Positions 63,753 through 64,000 of a stretch of 64,000 nucleotides of DNA are shown here, piece after piece. The stretch covers positions 806,001-870,000 of the forward strand of contig CP025839.1 of NCBI GenBank assembly GCA_002953655.1, read 5' to 3'. The notes beneath the pieces are model-generated. The model did no database searches. It saw only the letters and a list, made by a program, of their open reading frames with translations, and was not told the DNA's origin. Position numbers and translations under genes: made by a program. The stretch is from Latilactobacillus sakei (lineage in GTDB: Bacteria > Bacillota > Bacilli > Lactobacillales > Lactobacillaceae). The first letter of the stretch is position 1, and every line of letters begins with the position of its first letter.

Positions 63753-64000
63753 ATGACTTTACAACCACAATTTTACAAGGACCGCGTTTGTTTAAACGTG
63801 TTAGCTAATTCTGTTGAGAATGCACAAGATTGTTATGAAGCAGCAAAAGGAAATATTGTTTTAGGGGTACTCTCTAAAAATTATGCGACAGATGAAGCCG
63901 CCATTACGGATATGAAACGTTATCAGGCAGCAACTAATAATGCACTATCGGTTGGCTTGGGAGCAGGAGATCCTAATCAAAGTACGATGGTCACGCGCTT
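63753..64000 (+). CDS. DgaF-like KDPG-type aldolase, 3' partial
   Basis: Only the first 82 codons are inside the window. The product starts MTLQPQFYKDRVCLNVLANS and continues AAKGNIVLGVLSKNY and SVGLGAGDPNQ, the pattern of the EF_0839/DgaF aldolase family that cleaves 2-keto-3-deoxy-6-phosphogluconate to pyruvate and glyceraldehyde-3-phosphate. AGAGGA precedes ATG 63753. It is the downstream partner expected for the DgaE-like lyase in this operon. Confidence 0.85.
   Translation, partial: MTLQPQFYKDRVCLNVLANSVENAQDCYEAAKGNIVLGVLSKNYATDEAAITDMKRYQAATNNALSVGLGAGDPNQSTMVTR

Overview
The window reads as a chromosomal segment of a low-GC Firmicute of the family Lactobacillaceae. The gene order of the division and cell-wall (dcw) cluster, the small DUF3397 and DUF4044 genes before mraZ, and the sugar-acid pathways fit Latilactobacillus (sakei/curvatus group) best. 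That assignment is inference from gene content, not from a search.

Layout: (1) 1-2.3 kb: end of a GntP-type permease and a glycerate kinase. (2) 2.4-6.7 kb: the ylxM-ffh-rpsP-khpA-rimM-trmD-rplS translation and secretion operon. (3) 6.7-8.4 kb: small hypothetical and membrane genes, plus a 110-nt element that can fold into a long hairpin. (4) 8.5-12.3 kb: tRNA-Ser(CGA), then a visibly AT-rich, all-minus-strand block with a decayed tyrosine integrase, a Dam-type adenine methyltransferase and a large AAA ATPase/TOPRIM (OLD-like) protein. This looks like a remnant tRNA-associated island carrying a candidate defence pair. (5) 12.6-15.9 kb: a lipoprotein, a YbaK deacylase and several small unknown genes. 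(6) 15.9-21.4 kb: prmA, rsmE, a bifunctional (p)ppGpp enzyme, dtd and a HAD phosphatase. (7) 21.4-35.7 kb: DUF3397, DUF4044, then mraZ-rsmH-ftsL-pbp-mraY-murD-murG-divIB-ftsA-ftsZ-sepF-ylmG-ylmH-divIVA, followed by an Ile T-box and ileS.

(8) 38.9-64 kb is accessory metabolism, almost all for sugar acids or unusual sugars, in modules each with a local regulator. A LacI-type regulator and perfect GGTAAACGTTTACC operators precede an operon of a small unknown protein, a TIM-barrel isomerase-like protein, a carrier, a KdgK-like kinase, and hexulose-phosphate synthase and isomerase homologues. A TetR regulator and an LPXTG surface protein with three MucBP-like repeats follow. Next is the hexuronate operon (FCD-GntR regulator; GPH carrier, uxuB, uxuA, uxaC; then a GntP carrier and an aldose-epimerase-like protein). 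After that comes an orphan GatC-like PTS IIC. The last module has a GntR/UTRA regulator, an amidohydrolase, a DgaE-like PLP enzyme, a stand-alone PRD protein, an SFCGS protein, DUF4312, DUF4311 and DUF4310 proteins, and the start of a DgaF-like aldolase.

How parts may work together: the uxu genes turn glucuronate into 2-keto-3-deoxygluconate, and the KdgK-like kinase at 42.5 kb could phosphorylate it. The final module pairs enzymes known from glucosaminate breakdown with an uncharacterised membrane/cytosolic set that I infer to be a novel uptake system. Together with the island ATPase/methylase pair and the hexulose-phosphate operon, it is the best candidate for undescribed biology here. No CRISPR array, rRNA gene or intact insertion sequence was seen.
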